This document shows positions 1-10,944 of a DNA stretch of 64,000 bases, piece after piece (the stretch's first letter is position 1; each line of letters opens with the position of its first letter). The stretch covers positions 19,040,658-19,104,657 of the forward strand of contig NC_012871.2 in NCBI RefSeq assembly GCF_000003195.3, read 5' to 3'. The notes beneath the pieces are model-generated. The model was not told the origin of the DNA and made no database searches. It saw nothing but the letters and a program-made list of their open reading frames with translations. Origin of the DNA: Sorghum bicolor (Eukaryota; Streptophyta; Magnoliopsida; Poales; Poaceae). The position numbers and the translations under genes were made by a program.

Positions 1-514
1 CGTTTTGCCTCACTAGTTTGTATAGGAGCTCCCAAGGTTTCTCCTAGAATTAGTTAGGTGAGCTCTAGCTAAGGTAGCACCTTGTTAGCTTGCTTATGAT
101 CTTTTACAAGGTGCTAGAGAACTTAGATAGAGGGGTGTAGTCTTGGCTAGACCAATAGTTTTAATTCCACACTTGTTTCGGTTAGCCGACGCGTTAATTT
201 TTTAGAAAGGACTATTCACTCCCCTCTAGTCTGCCATCGCGACCCTATAGTGTAGCTCCCCCTTGATCCACACAAGGATCAAGTGCTCTCTATAGGTTGA
301 TTCTTCATCACTCTGATGTGGTGAATCACCCAAAACCACTCACAAGATGAGTTGGATCATCCACAAGCTCCATTGGTTGATCACCAAGCTCCTAATCACC
401 ACCAAGCCATCTAGGTGATGACGATCACTAAGAGTAACAAGCACAAACTCTCACTTGACGCCACCAAGCACAAACTCCTTGCTATAGTGTGAGTACCGGT
501 GCATCCGACGCCAC
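1..514 (+). mobile_element. Ty1/copia (SIRE/Maximus-like) LTR remnant, left part
   Basis: No open frame is present. The stretch around 190-245, with its run about an attack of 'actattcactcccctctag', resembles the 3' end of SIRE/Maximus-type grass copia LTRs (family knowledge, not a search). The sequence runs on after the solo LTR at 2015, because joining 514 to 2015 across the target duplication gives one continuous stretch. The call is a family-level guess; the interruption by the solo LTR is seen directly. Confidence 0.45.
510..514. repeat. Target-site duplication GCCAC, left copy
   Basis: GCCAC directly precedes the TGTTG start of the solo LTR and is repeated exactly at 2010-2014 after its CAACA end. 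Confidence 0.85.
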
Positions 515-2009
515 TGTTGACACTTACTAACACCACTTGAATACTAGGTTGTCATCCCCAGCATGGTGCCAGAGTGTACAAAGGTATTTATGAATGTAAA
601 GGCTCTCTAGAAAATAATCTATTCTATCCGCAAGTGCACAGATAAAATACCTCATTGTAGCATTTCACTAGGAAAGTATTCTGGGTATCGTTATTTATAT
701 TTTCCTTAAGGGAACGGTGGAGGTAAATAAAATCTATCAAGGCATAGACTAGAGATAAACTTGCAAGAACATGATTACTAATGAGAAACTCGTCACACAG
801 TCACTTGCTTTGGCAGGGGGTAAGCCATAATAATAATGATAATGAAATATAAGCTCATGGGTAAATAACACAACGATTAGAAAATAGACTACTCCTCATA
901 TATGTAAGGTGACATCGGATTAGCTAGAGAATGGATTCTGAGTTATCTACTACCTACTAAGTCATAATACACTCTAGTTATCTACAAGATCATATATAGC
1001 ATAAAAGACTCTTCATTCATGTATAAGGCACATTGCTAAAGTAAATCAGAACATCGCAAGACTTACTCCGCAATACAAATTTTGTCTGTCCTATCAACGG
1101 AGGGTGGACTATATAAGAATCAACAAAGCTGTCACCATCACGAACTACCACACGACCCGGCCAATAGGATACATTTGCAGGTAAATAACATCTAAGCACC
1201 ACGCCCACATGTGATCTACCACTTAACTCTCACGTGTCAAGAGCTAAGCGCTTTGCAAACTTATACATAAACTCATTATCAATCATAACTATATCAAATA
1301 TAGAACTAGAGCAAACTAAGAACATAATAAATAGAGACATAATGCAATTAGAATAAAGTAGTAGAGAAAGATATGAAATAATACCAATCTTTATTGATGA
1401 AGATCCGAATCCAGAGCGCTAGGCTCTACTTCTCTAATTCTATCTAATCAATCCTATAGAACTTGAAGGAACTAGGAGTAGCTAATTCTAATTCTCTGTG
1501 GGAGAGAAATTCCTAAACCCTAACTTTGATGGCTTCCTCGGATAATGATTTCTCCTCCCCCTGGGGTGGAGAGGCCTTGCTTATATAGCCCCCTCAGATG
1601 AATTTGGGCCGTCGGATCAAATCGACATTAATCGCACGGTTTTCCTTGATCCTTTAGGTCGGTGGAGCATAATCCGCGAAGTTGGTTCTGATTGGTCCTC
1701 AGACCAGGGCGGGCGCCCAAGGGGGGAGGGCGGGCGCCCTGCCCCCGGGCCCGTTTGGCCTCCCGTTTGTTCCCATGGCTTCTGGACTCTTCTAGATGTT
1801 AGATAATTGCACAGCACGTTATTATCTCTATGTAAACCCGACGTGTGGGCCTTTCTTCCATATTTCATGATAAGCCCCTGCAGAAATAGACAAACACCAA
1901 AACTCGTAGAATTCTGTCAGATAAAACCCTAAGTCTGGTTGTCGGTTGCATTTGGATCCTTTTCTTTGTTTATTTGTTGATTATATTTGATACTTAAGGA
2001 CCGCCAACA
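515..2009 (-). mobile_element. Solo LTR of a Ty3/gypsy-type element
   Basis: The segment begins TGTTGACAC and ends GCCAACA, so it has the TG...CA ends and 5-bp inverted termini of an LTR. It is bounded by the perfect 5-bp duplication GCCAC. No gag, pol, PBS or PPT lies inside, and the flanks join into one sequence. It is therefore a solo LTR left by recombination between two LTRs. Read on the minus strand it starts TGTTGGCGG and contains a TATA box (1580-1588), so the parent was in minus orientation. The length of 1495 bp and the start sequence resemble Tekay/Del-type grass gypsy LTRs, which is inference. Confidence 0.85.
1580..1588 (-). promoter_or_regulatory. TATA box of the solo LTR
   Basis: The minus strand reads GGGGCTATATAAGCAAGG. 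This is a canonical plant TATA box about two-thirds of the distance from the right end of the LTR to its left end, where an LTR U3/R promoter can lie. Confidence 0.6.
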
Positions 2010-2014
2010 GCCAC
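2010..2014. repeat. Target-site duplication GCCAC, right copy
   Basis: Exact repeat of 510-514, directly after the CAACA end of the solo LTR. Confidence 0.85.
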
Positions 2015-2654
2015 AACGCCTGCACGTCTGATGCATCCTTTTTCTTTTAATACTCACGCGTAGAGCTAGTCAAACGCTGACGTCAACGTCCAATGCTCAC
2101 TTCTTCAGCGTCTGACACAGCAGAAAGTCCTTGTTTCACTTCCAATTCAATTTCTTTGTGAACCGAGTCGACTTCAACCAGTCTTAGGGCTAAATGAAGC
2201 TATCTAGTGCTAAGTTTGATAAGTGTGCACCACAACCATTAGACTCACCTATGTCAAGCTACCCATTTGCACCCCCTTAATAGTATGGCTAAAGAAAAAA
2301 ACAAAGTCCTAATGACTAATTTGAACGTTACTCAACACCTTCGACGCTCGGAACTAATCGTCCTTAACCTTGTCATCCATCCTTTGAAAACCAAAATGAT
2401 TTCCACCAACAGGGGCATGAAAACCATATTGCCCAAGATTGCCATTACTATGATCTAACATTCTAAGTTTTTGCAAAACACACGTTAGTCATAGTAATCA
2501 ACCATTGCCATCAATCATCGAAGCCCATTCTAGGGGCCTAGATGCTTCCATGATCGCGAATACTGAAACTGATGGCAAGATGGATAGTGATGAGTGGAGG
2601 ACAAACATTAGCATGAGGTTTTGTGTAAACCTTAGTGGGTTTATTGTGTGAATT
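2015..2654 (+). other. Retrotransposon remnant, right part of the copia-like sequence
   Basis: This continues the sequence interrupted at 514. It has only short frames full of stops (the longest is 63 codons, 2267-2458, and looks random). No gene is supported. The boundary with the gypsy fragment that follows is not visible. Confidence 0.35.
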
Positions 2655-3075
2655 AGACATGGTACTGATAAAGTCACACATTTTAAACTTGTTTATGGAC
2701 AATTGGTCGTTTTACATGTTGAGGTGAATTTGGACGATTTTAATGTTGATCAGGAATGATCAACTTTCTATTGAGGAATTAATAATGGACACTATTGATG
2801 AAGTTATCGATGAAAGGCTTAAAGCTTTGAAGGAGACTGAAAATGATAAAATTTATGTGGCAAGAGCATATAACAAACAAGTCAAGCTAAACTATTTCCT
2901 AATGTGAGATCTAGTTTGTAAGACAGCTCTACCAATTAGGTCAAAGAATAATATATGTTTTTATAAGTGGTCTATAAACTAGGACGATACATATAGAGTT
3001 GTGAAGATAATTCTTGGAAACTCTTATATTATTGAGATATTGCAAGGTGAATGTTTGGGCAAGCCCGCGCAAATT
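2655..3075 (+). pseudogene. Decayed Ty3/gypsy integrase C-terminal fragment
   Basis: Conceptual reading gives a short stretch with the motif KLVYG followed by VEVNLD, typical of the end of the integrase core. After a frame change near 2755 it continues as DEVIDERLKALKE and VARAYNK, the helical region before the chromodomain-like tail, and ends with a segment like RVVKI..GNSYI..LQGE. This order matches the integrase C-terminus of plant gypsy polyproteins. At least two stops and one frameshift break it. It is probably a relic of a different element from the two intact ones further right. Orientation is plus. Confidence 0.7.
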
Positions 3076-4398
3076 GGACGCACCAGATGGTCTAGTGCAG
3101 TCATCCAAGCCGAATCCGAGTTGGACTTAAATTCTATGTTTCATTTGGGCAGACTTTCATGATGCGTTCGAACTCTATCACAACCATGACTGCTAATGAA
3201 TCAAACCGAACAAAATTAACCTGCAAACTTACTTTCTCATTATTATTATTATGTTTTCTCATTTGCCCTACTTTTCTACCCCCAAATTGTTGTTCTTCTC
3301 TTGATTTGACTATCAAGGTGGTGTCCTAGGTTTGCTAGCCGGGTTTTGCTATAGTACACCCAAATGACTATGAGCCATTCATTTGTTTTGATCGGACGGT
3401 TATGATCAACTATTACCTCCTTGAAGGTAATAGATAAAATATATATTTACTTAATTTTCTTATTTAGTAAAATATGATACATAAGGGAAGTTTAGATATG
3501 AATTTTTTTCTAGACTTGATGGATACATGCGTGATCCACTAATATAGTAAATTCTTTTGACTTTATAACTTTGGACCTCATATATTTTGACTATCATGTA
3601 ATTTTGTATGTGACGTGTGATACTTGATCTTAGTGTGATATGATTTGCACATGTACATGATTAGTGGTTGTACGTCATTAGCGTGCGTATACATAGTCAG
3701 TGCGTCAGGTGATGGGTAATTAATGTGAGTGGATAACTTATGCGTGTAACATATTATTGTTTACAAGTATATAATGTATTTTTTCATAATTTTTGGTTGC
3801 ATGTTAACGTATTTCTAATATGTGAACCATAGTCCATACTAGTAGCAAGTACGGAATATCATTTTTTGGAAATCACTACAGAAAAGGAAGGAAGCTAGGC
3901 CACGAGGCTTCTGTCTCCGTGACAGGTCACCGTGATTAGGGGATGCAGCAAGATTTTTCTTGTTTTCCTATGTTAATTGAGTAATTAATTAATTCAAAAA
4001 TTCAAAATTTCAAGGGCTCAGATTTATCTGAGATTTTAATTTATAGGAAGTAAAAGTTGTACCGTAGCATTGCCCTTGCTAGCCGACCTAGAGAAACCTA
4101 CCACAACATTCCCGCGTTGACGAGGTCCCTCCGGATGAGAGTTTTGACAGTTCATTTTCTACTTTATGTGGAAATTAGCCATTCTTCACCATATAAATAG
4201 GAGGATTAGACTTTGCTAGTTTGCTCATAAACACTGTTATTTTTCACCACACAAGCGTGTTGCTTACCATTCCCCGACAAAAACCAAAATAAAGGCACCT
4301 AGTGATCCGGCTTCTATATCCGTCATCAGAATGCCCGATAAGTGCATTCTCGTAGAGCATTCACCGATCGCTGATCTACATGCTCTAGCTCTATGATG
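3076..4398. other. AT-rich intergenic or TE debris, no gene seen
   Basis: No credible frame and no structured RNA is recognisable. A CACTACAGAAAA sequence at 3874 resembles a CACTA terminus and is followed by a GC-rich palindromic stretch (3896-3940), but no matching right end or target duplication was found. The rest appears to be old non-coding sequence. Confidence 0.5.
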
Positions 4399-4401
4399 AT
4401 T
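4399..4401. repeat. Target-site duplication ATT of the outer CACTA, left
   Basis: ATT precedes CACTG at 4402 and recurs at 21646-21648 directly after CTTAGTG. CACTA transposons make 3-bp duplications. Three bases alone are weak evidence, but together with the termini they are convincing. Confidence 0.65.
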
Positions 4402-4479
4402 CACTGCTGCAGGCTGATTCTTTGCCGGGTGTCTGTTACACTCGGCAAAGGCAAAATTGCACTCGGCAAAGCCTTTGCC

Positions 4480-4482
4480 GAG
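4480..4482. repeat. Target-site duplication GAG of the inner CACTA, left
   Basis: GAG directly before CACTAGTA; repeated at 15151-15153. Confidence 0.75.
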
Positions 4483-4645
4483 CACTAGTAGAAAGAGGGT
4501 CATTGGTGGCGCCCCCTTTTTATACCACAGGCGGTTCCACTTACGACGCGCCTGTGGTATAAATCGGGCGGTGTCAGAGATTCTCGGCCGCCTGTGGAAA
4601 CGTTTATCACAGGCGGTTGACTTAAGCCACCGCCTGTGTTATCTC
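4483..4645. repeat. Inner CACTA 5' terminal and subterminal repeats
   Basis: After the CACTAGTA terminus there are palindromic copies of the motif ACAGGCGGTT...CCGCCTGTG at about 4524-4560 and 4605-4642. In En/Spm such subterminal motifs are the binding sites of the TNPA protein and control both excision and the element promoter (family knowledge). Confidence 0.75.
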
Positions 4646-4647
4646 TG

Positions 4648-4655
4648 TATAAATA
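4648..4655 (+). promoter_or_regulatory. TATA box for the inner CACTA transposase gene
   Basis: TATAAATA lies directly inside the subterminal repeats, upstream of the TNP2 frame that starts at 5278. The transcript is probably spliced in its leader, since a TTTTACAG acceptor lies just before the ATG. Confidence 0.6.
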
Positions 4656-5277
4656 CCCCATCTTCCTCCCCGACCAGAACACAGTATATCGCACCCACCT
4701 TCCATTGGGGGCGATTTTGGAGTTCCAGATTTCTCAAAATACAAGAGGGGAGGTTTTGATCTTCATTTCTAGGAAGGAGGTTGCTAAAAGAGGTTAGTTT
4801 ATGTCCCTATTGCCTCAATTTGCTCATTCTAGCTCAATTTGAGCCACTTTTTGATTCTAGGGTTTCACCATGAGTGAGAGAGAAGAATTGCTAGCTTTTT
4901 GTCTTGATTTGTTGATATGGTTGGATGGGGTTGTTTAATATGGTTGGATAATGTCTCTCAACATGTTTGCTTCTCAATTTAGCTAGTTTTTACAATATTA
5001 AACCAATGGTGTGTTCTTGTATATTTATGTAGAGAGATAATTGTTGATTTTTTTAATTATATGATAGTTAGGTTTTTTATTGTCACCTTCCACATCATCT
5101 ATCTATTTATAATGAATGATGTATTTATATAGTTATGCTATACTTAGATTATTTTTTAATTATGTAACTTAGGTTTTTTCCTTTAATCTCAAGCTTAACC
5201 ATAAACCCTAGCTAATAAACCCTAGATAAATCCTTTGTAAACCCTTATATCATTTGAATGGTGTTTTACAGGTAGTG

Positions 5278-5640
5278 ATGGAGAGGTCATTTTGGATGTA
5301 TAATTTATCAAGACTAGATCCATCATACATAACTGAGGTCCAGAGGTTTATTGATGCTGCTCAAAACCATGCTTCAAGAACAAGAAAGACGCACATACAT
5401 TGTCCATGCATGGATTGTAGAAATCTTGTTGTATCTGATGACATTCAACAAATCCTTACTCATCTGGTCCGTCGAGGATTTATGAAAGATTACTTGATTT
5501 GGACAAAGCATGGAGAGGGTAGCTCTGCGCCTTATACAACTGGAATTGTTGATGGGTTTGAGTTCGTACACGAGACACAACAACCTAATACCGATGGTCT
5601 AGCCACTGAACATGTTGTGCCAAATGTTCCTGATCATGGT
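5278..5640 (+). pseudogene. TNP2-type transposase, N-terminal transposase-associated domain
   Basis: The frame starts at the ATG at 5278, just after a TTTTACAG splice-acceptor-like sequence. It encodes MERSFWMY, then LDPSYITEVQRFID, HCPCMDCRN and LVRRGFMKDY..WTKHGE. This is the transposase-associated domain at the N-terminus of plant TNP2 proteins, with its paired cysteines (CPCMDC). The domain is complete. After it the frame continues only to the stop at 5688. The segment usually lying between this domain and the catalytic core (several hundred codons in the family) is absent, and the core resumes in another frame. This is therefore the 5' stump of a deleted gene. Confidence 0.8.
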
Positions 5641-8167
5641 GATGTGGTACCTTCCTGTGATCGATCGATTGAGGTGCTTGTTTGCTAACCCAGAGGATGC
5701 CCAACTTATGAGCTGGCATGCTTCTAATGAGCACAAAGACGATGGGAAGCTTCGGCACCCAGCCGATGGCCAGCAGTGGAAAGATTTCAATGAAAACCAC
5801 AAGGACTTTGCTAATGAACCAAGGAATGTTATGTTCGCACTGAGTACTGACGGAATGAATCCATTTGCTGAGAGGAGCAGCAAGCACAGCACATGGCCAG
5901 TGATCCTCACCATCTACAACCTCCCTCCATGGTTGATGCAGAAGCGAAAGTACCTTTTACTAACCATCCTTATCTCTGGACCTACACAACCTGGAGTTGA
6001 TATGGATGTTTTCTTGGAGCCATTAATGCAAGACATGAAGATACTATGGGAATCAGGTGTTCAAATATTCGACGAGTACCGCAAAGAATCATTCACACTG
6101 AGAGCAATTATCTTTGTTACGATCAATGACTACCCAGCTCTCTTTACATTATCAGGGCAGTTCAAGGGAAAGTTTGGTTGTGTGGTATGCATAGATGACA
6201 CCGCTTACGTGTCCCTAACTGCATCTAAGAAGATAGTGTACATGAGGCACAGACGCTTCTTATCAAAAGGACACAGGTACCGGCTGAAAAAGATGGATAA
6301 GTACTTTGACAATAATAGTGAACTACAGACTACTGCTCCATCAGGTAACAGTAAAGGCCAAAGAGTTTTCAGCATAGTCAGCAAACTCAAATTTGTTTTT
6401 GGGAAGAAGACAAAAGATGGAAAACCAAGAAAGAATGTCAAGCCAGCTCCAGGGGCTACATTCAAGAAGAAGTCAATTTTCTTCGAGTATTTGGAATACT
6501 GGCCAGAGTTAGACGTCCGCCACGCGATCGATGGTATGCATGTTCAGAAGAACGTGTTTGAAAGCGTAATTGGCACCTTGTTGGACATGAAGGGCGAGAC
6601 AAATGAAGGATTAAATTCACGCTTGGACATGGTACAGTTAGGCATAAAAAAAGAACTTCACCCTGTTAGGCTAGAAAATGGGAAGTACCACCTCCCGGCA
6701 GCAAGCTACAACCTCAACAATGAAGAGAAACATGAGATGTGTGTGTGGTTGAAGAAATTGAAAGTCCCATCTGGATTCTGCTCTAGCATACGGAGTATTG
6801 TGTCAATGAAAGACCTTACACTCACCAACTACAACTCACATGATTGTCATGTCATATTGACTACTTTTCTCCCTATTGCCATTAGGGCTATAAACCCAGT
6901 GTGGATAAAGGTTGTAGTTACACGGTTGTGCTACTTCTTCAACAGGATCTCACAGAAGGTGATTGAACGTGATGAGTTGGCGTCTCTTAAGGAATTTGCA
7001 GTGGAGTCAGTTTCACAGTTTGAGATGTGTTTCCCCCCAGCATTCTTCGATGTGATGGTTCACCTTGTGGTGCACTTGGTTTCACAAATAGAGGCATTGG
7101 GTCCCATGTATTTACATGAGATGTGGACGTATGAACGCTTCATGTCAATACTAAATGGCTATGTATCAACTCGTGCTCGTCCAGAGGCGTCTATGGTAGA
7201 GGGGTACTTAACCGAAGAGGCCATTGAGTCCGGAGGTCCATTCTGCAATAGGGTCCTAAAAGACCAGGTTGCAATAGGTTTGCCTCCGTCACGACACGAG
7301 GGTAGGCTGAATGGAAGAGGTAGGATGGGAAAGAAATCATACGTCCCAAAAGATTACAATTCAGTCCTCGAAGCACATCACAGCGTCCTGCATCAGCTCT
7401 CGATAATGGAGCCTTTGATCAATCTACACATTGAAGAGCTTTAAAAACATAATCATGGGCACACAGATGAATGGATCATGAAGGAACATAAGAATCAGTT
7501 CACCTCATGGCTAAGGGAGCAGGACATTCCAGATGGAGAAACACTCGAGGATCGCACCATCAAGGTCTTGGCATCTCGGCCATCACGCCAGGTCACGACT
7601 TGACAAACCTATGACATTAGTGGCTTCACGTTCTGTACCAAGTCCAAAGACCAAAAGAGCATGGCACAAAATAGTGGTGTTCGATGCGACGCCTTAGACT
7701 CTGAAACTGGTGAGGAAACAACTTACTTTGGCTTCGTCGAAGACATATGGGAACTAGACTATGGTACATTTCAGATCCCTGTATTTCGGTGTCAATGGGT
7801 TGAAGACAAACACGTCACAGTGGACAACTATGGGATTAGAGTTCTAGATCTAAGCAAGGTAGGCTACAAAGATGATCCATGGATAATGGCTAACCGTGCT
7901 GCACAGGTCTTCTATGCTGAGCAGGTCCTCTCTCCTAATGATAAGAAGAAAATTATAGACCATCCAAAGCACATAGTTTTCTCTGGAAAGCAACAAGCCA
8001 TCGGAGTTGATGGTGTATCTGACTTGGATGAATTTAACCAGTTCAGTGACATGTCTCTCTTTGTAGACGACCATCCAGTAAAGATAAAGAATGTTGAGCG
8101 AAGCATTCCACAGAGCTTGTTGCCCTGGGTGCGTCACGATGGACAAGGAAGAACAGTAGCTGCCTAG
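5641..8167 (+). pseudogene. TNP2-type transposase core with DUF4218 and DUF4216 domains
   Basis: The frame opens with a VMWYLPVIDRL segment and LFANPEDAQLMSWH, typical of the transposase core (Transposase_21). LSTDGMNPF (about 5837-5863) and HAIDGMHVQKNVFES (about 6520-6564) follow. A DUF4218 region extends to about 7220 (HLVVHLVSQ..., MYLHEMWTYERFM). A stop at 7442-7444 interrupts a frame whose sequence continues, followed by a second stop at 7601-7603 (in CAGGTCACGACTTGA). The rest to 8167 is an intact DUF4216 domain (TTYFGFVEDIWELDY..., FRCQWV, VFYAEQV). In life the protein would cut and join the CACTA ends. An internal deletion and frame change near 5640 plus two stops make this copy defective. 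Confidence 0.85.
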
Positions 8168-9104
8168 ATTTCATTTGTCATTTGCCATGTAATCTATTTA
8201 TGATAAAATGTGTACCTTATGCTATGTGCCCTTTTCTATTTCTACATGTAAGGGTTACTAGTTCCATTGATGTCGTATTGGTCTCAAAATTTTACTAAGG
8301 GTTACCAGTGCCATTGATGTTCAATCCACCAAGTTTGGGATTTTTCTGATGTGGTTTGTTACTTTATCCGGTTTAATTGAATTTTCGTGCGACGTCACCC
8401 ACTAATTAGCGCTTGAACTAAGTCTACCCCTGAAATGACTCCAAATGGTGCCAAACTTCTCCACAGGGTCTTATATACCATAGGAAATAAAACTTCCTTG
8501 TGGTTGGTGGAAAAACCTAGTGGGATCTAGGTGTAGTCCACCATTTTTCATCTCATTTAGCACAAAGAAAAATGTAATAATAGCTTGCATGACCAGAAAA
8601 TCCTAAGATCTTGTGTGAGGTTATCATTTGAGTGTAGAAGCTTGCCAAAAAAATTTCAAGCCATTTGGAGAGAGGCATAACATACATGCTTCACAAACGT
8701 ATAAGAGTCATTCCAACGAACTATGCTCAAACATATGGGTTACTCACATTTATATTGTCAACAATAAATTGCACAAAGGAATATATTTTTCATAGCATTT
8801 ACACACTACAATAAAGCTAACAAAATTGGATTTACATTTTTCTGGTATTCCTAGAATTATTTATGTATTAAACAAGATATGAGGCACATATTCAATTTAA
8901 ATCATTTTAAATAAAGCTGCATACAAAAGTACCTCAAACACGAAATTTCATATTTTTAACATGTGTCTCTGGTCAAGAGAAACACAACAAAATTTTTTTC
9001 ACTAATTTAGGATAAATATTTTTGAAGATATAATTTTTTGAATCATTTAAATAATTTCTAAAAATATATATAAGGAAAACTTTAAATAAACTGAAAATCA
9101 ATTT
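8168..9104. other. Non-coding AT-rich spacer inside the inner CACTA
   Basis: 3' region of the TNP2 gene and intergenic sequence. No frame, RNA gene or insertion is recognisable. Confidence 0.6.
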
Positions 9105-9270
9105 GTACAGGCGGTTGGCTTAGCCAACCGCCAGTACTAATGCATTAGTACTGCGGTTGGCTAAGCCAACCGCCTGTACAAATGCGTTAGTACAGGCGGT
9201 TGGCTTAGTCAACCGCCTGTAGAAACCATTTCTACAGGCGGTTGACTATGCCAACCGCCTGTACTAATGC
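9105..9270. repeat. Internal cluster of CACTA subterminal palindromes
   Basis: Four palindromic copies of GTACAGGCGGTTGGCTTAG / CTAAGCCAACCGCCTGTAC lie here, in the middle of the element. They share the core ACAGGCGG with the element ends. They sit immediately upstream of a TATA box (9276) and the GC-rich leader of the second gene. Their position suggests an operator-like promoter element bound by the element's own TNPA-type protein, which is inference. A nested relic of a related element is the alternative. Confidence 0.8.
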
Positions 9271-9275
9271 CCGCC

Positions 9276-9282
9276 TATATAA
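9276..9282 (+). promoter_or_regulatory. TATA box of the TNPA-type gene
   Basis: CCTATATAACAC follows the internal palindrome cluster and precedes the GC-rich leader, so it is the likely promoter of the gene coding from 10945. Confidence 0.55.
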
Positions 9283-9299
9283 CACTAGGTCTTCTCCGC

Positions 9300-9770
9300 C
9301 CGAAAATTTTCTAAGTCTGGCGCCCTGTTCATTCAAACTAAGCCGACACGCTGCCGAAATTTTCCACCGCCATCGCCGCCGTTGTTGCCGACCTCGACGC
9401 CGTCGCGCGGTGACCGTCTCCTCCGCCCTCGACGCCGACGCCGCCCCGCGGTGAGAGCCTCTCCTGCTCGCGCGTTCCCTCTCGCTCTCCCTGCGCATCC
9501 TCGACGTGGCGGCGGTGGTGGTGGGGGCGCGATGGTGGCGCTGCCCGGACGGGGAAGGGGGCGGCCACGGTGGTGGTGGTGGTGGAAGGGGAAGGGATGG
9601 CCGCGGTGGCGATGGTGGAAGAGGATGGGGCTGGTGCGGGGTGTGCGGTGGTAGAAAGGGCGGTGCGGTGGCGGCGGCGGCTGGAGGTAGGGGATGACCC
9701 CGATAGGTGGGGCCCACCTGCCAGAGAGAGGGAGAGAAGGGAGAGGGAGTGACGGCCTGCTGGGCCAATT
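9300..9770 (+). other. GC-rich leader or first-exon region of the TNPA-type gene
   Basis: Strongly GC-rich with CCG/GGT/GGA runs. Long frames exist in five of six readings on both strands, all of low complexity, so none is convincing as coding. By position it is the 5' untranslated first exon of the gene at 10945. The outer element has a similar GC-rich block (19750-20215). Confidence 0.5.
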
Positions 9771-9980
9771 GGGCTAGAATTTTTTTTTCTTTAACAATTT
9801 TTTTATGAAAAAATTGAATAAAATCGTTAAAACAGCAGAAAATTTTAAAAATGAGATAAAATAAAAATAAAATCAGGAAATATTATTATGTCTTTTACAT
9901 GTAATTTTATTCATAATTATTATTTTATAAATAATTGTTATTCTTTTTATAAATAATTGTTATTCTTTTTAAAAATAAAA
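9771..9980. other. AT-rich spacer leading into the minisatellite
   Basis: Includes two imperfect copies of ATAAATAATTGTTATTCTTTTT, probably early, decayed repeat units. Confidence 0.5.
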
Positions 9981-10916
9981 GCATTCATAATTATTCCTTT
10001 TATAAATACTTGTTATTATTACTCTTTATATATGTAATAGCATTCATAATTATTCCTTTTATAAATTCTTGTTATTATTTCTCTTTATATATGTAATAGC
10101 ATTCATAATTATTCTTTTATAAATACTTGTTATTATTTCTCTTTATATATGTAATAGCATTCATAATTATTCTTTTATAAATACTTGTTATTATTTCTCT
10201 TTATATATGTAATAGCATTCATAATTATTCCTTTTATAAATACTTGTTATTATTTCTCTTTATATATGTAATAGCATTCATAATTATTCCTTTTATAAAT
10301 ACTTGTTATTATTTCTCTTTATATATGTAATAGCATTCATAATTATTCCTTTTATAAATACTTGTTATTATTTCTCTTTATATATGTAATAGCATTCATA
10401 ATTATTCCTTTTATAAATACTTGTTATTATTTCTCTTTATATATGTAATAGCATTCATAATTATTCTTTTATAAATACTTGTTATTATTTCTCTTTATAT
10501 ATGTAATAGCATTCATAATTATTCCTTTTATAAATACTTGTTATTATTTCTCTTTATATATGTAATAGCATTCATAATTATTCTTTTATAAATACTTGTT
10601 ATTATTTCTCTTTATATATGTAATAGCATTCATAATTATTCCTTTTATAAATACTTGTTATTATTTCTCTTTATATATGTAATAGTATTCATAATTATTC
10701 TTTTATAAATACTTGTTATTATTTCTCTTTATATATGTAATAGCATTCATAATTATTCTTTTATAATTATTTGTTATTATTTCTCTTTATATATGTAATA
10801 GCATTCATAATTATTCTTTTATAAATACTTGTTATTATTTCTCTTTATATATGTAATAGCATTCATAATTATTCCTTTTATAAATACTTGTTATTATTTC
10901 TCTTTATATATTTTAT
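9981..10916. repeat. 58/59-bp minisatellite, about 16 copies
   Basis: Unit starts (GCATTCATAATTATT) lie at 9981, 10040, 10099, 10157, 10215, 10274, 10333, 10392, 10451, 10509, 10568, 10626, 10685, 10743, 10801 and 10859. Spacing is 59 or 58; the difference is one C in TTATTCCTTTT versus TTATTCTTTT. Units are nearly identical apart from that indel and a few substitutions, so the array expanded recently. It lies in the leader or first intron, directly before the ATG at 10945. Confidence 0.95.
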
Positions 10917-10944
10917 TTTTGCATAAATTACATAGATTTCTGCG

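Noticed and set aside
3874..3945. CACTACAGAAAA with following palindromic sequence as a third CACTA end
   Set aside because: No right terminus, no target duplication and no repeated subterminal motif; kept only as a remark.
9232..9768. Frames of 178, 90 and 76 codons on both strands in the GC-rich block
   Set aside because: Open in most readings at once because of GC richness; low-complexity Pro/Arg/Ser or Gly products; no domain.
9981..10916. Regular repeats that could be taken for a CRISPR-like array
   Set aside because: Units are directly adjacent without unique spacers, and the sequence is plant nuclear DNA; it is a minisatellite.
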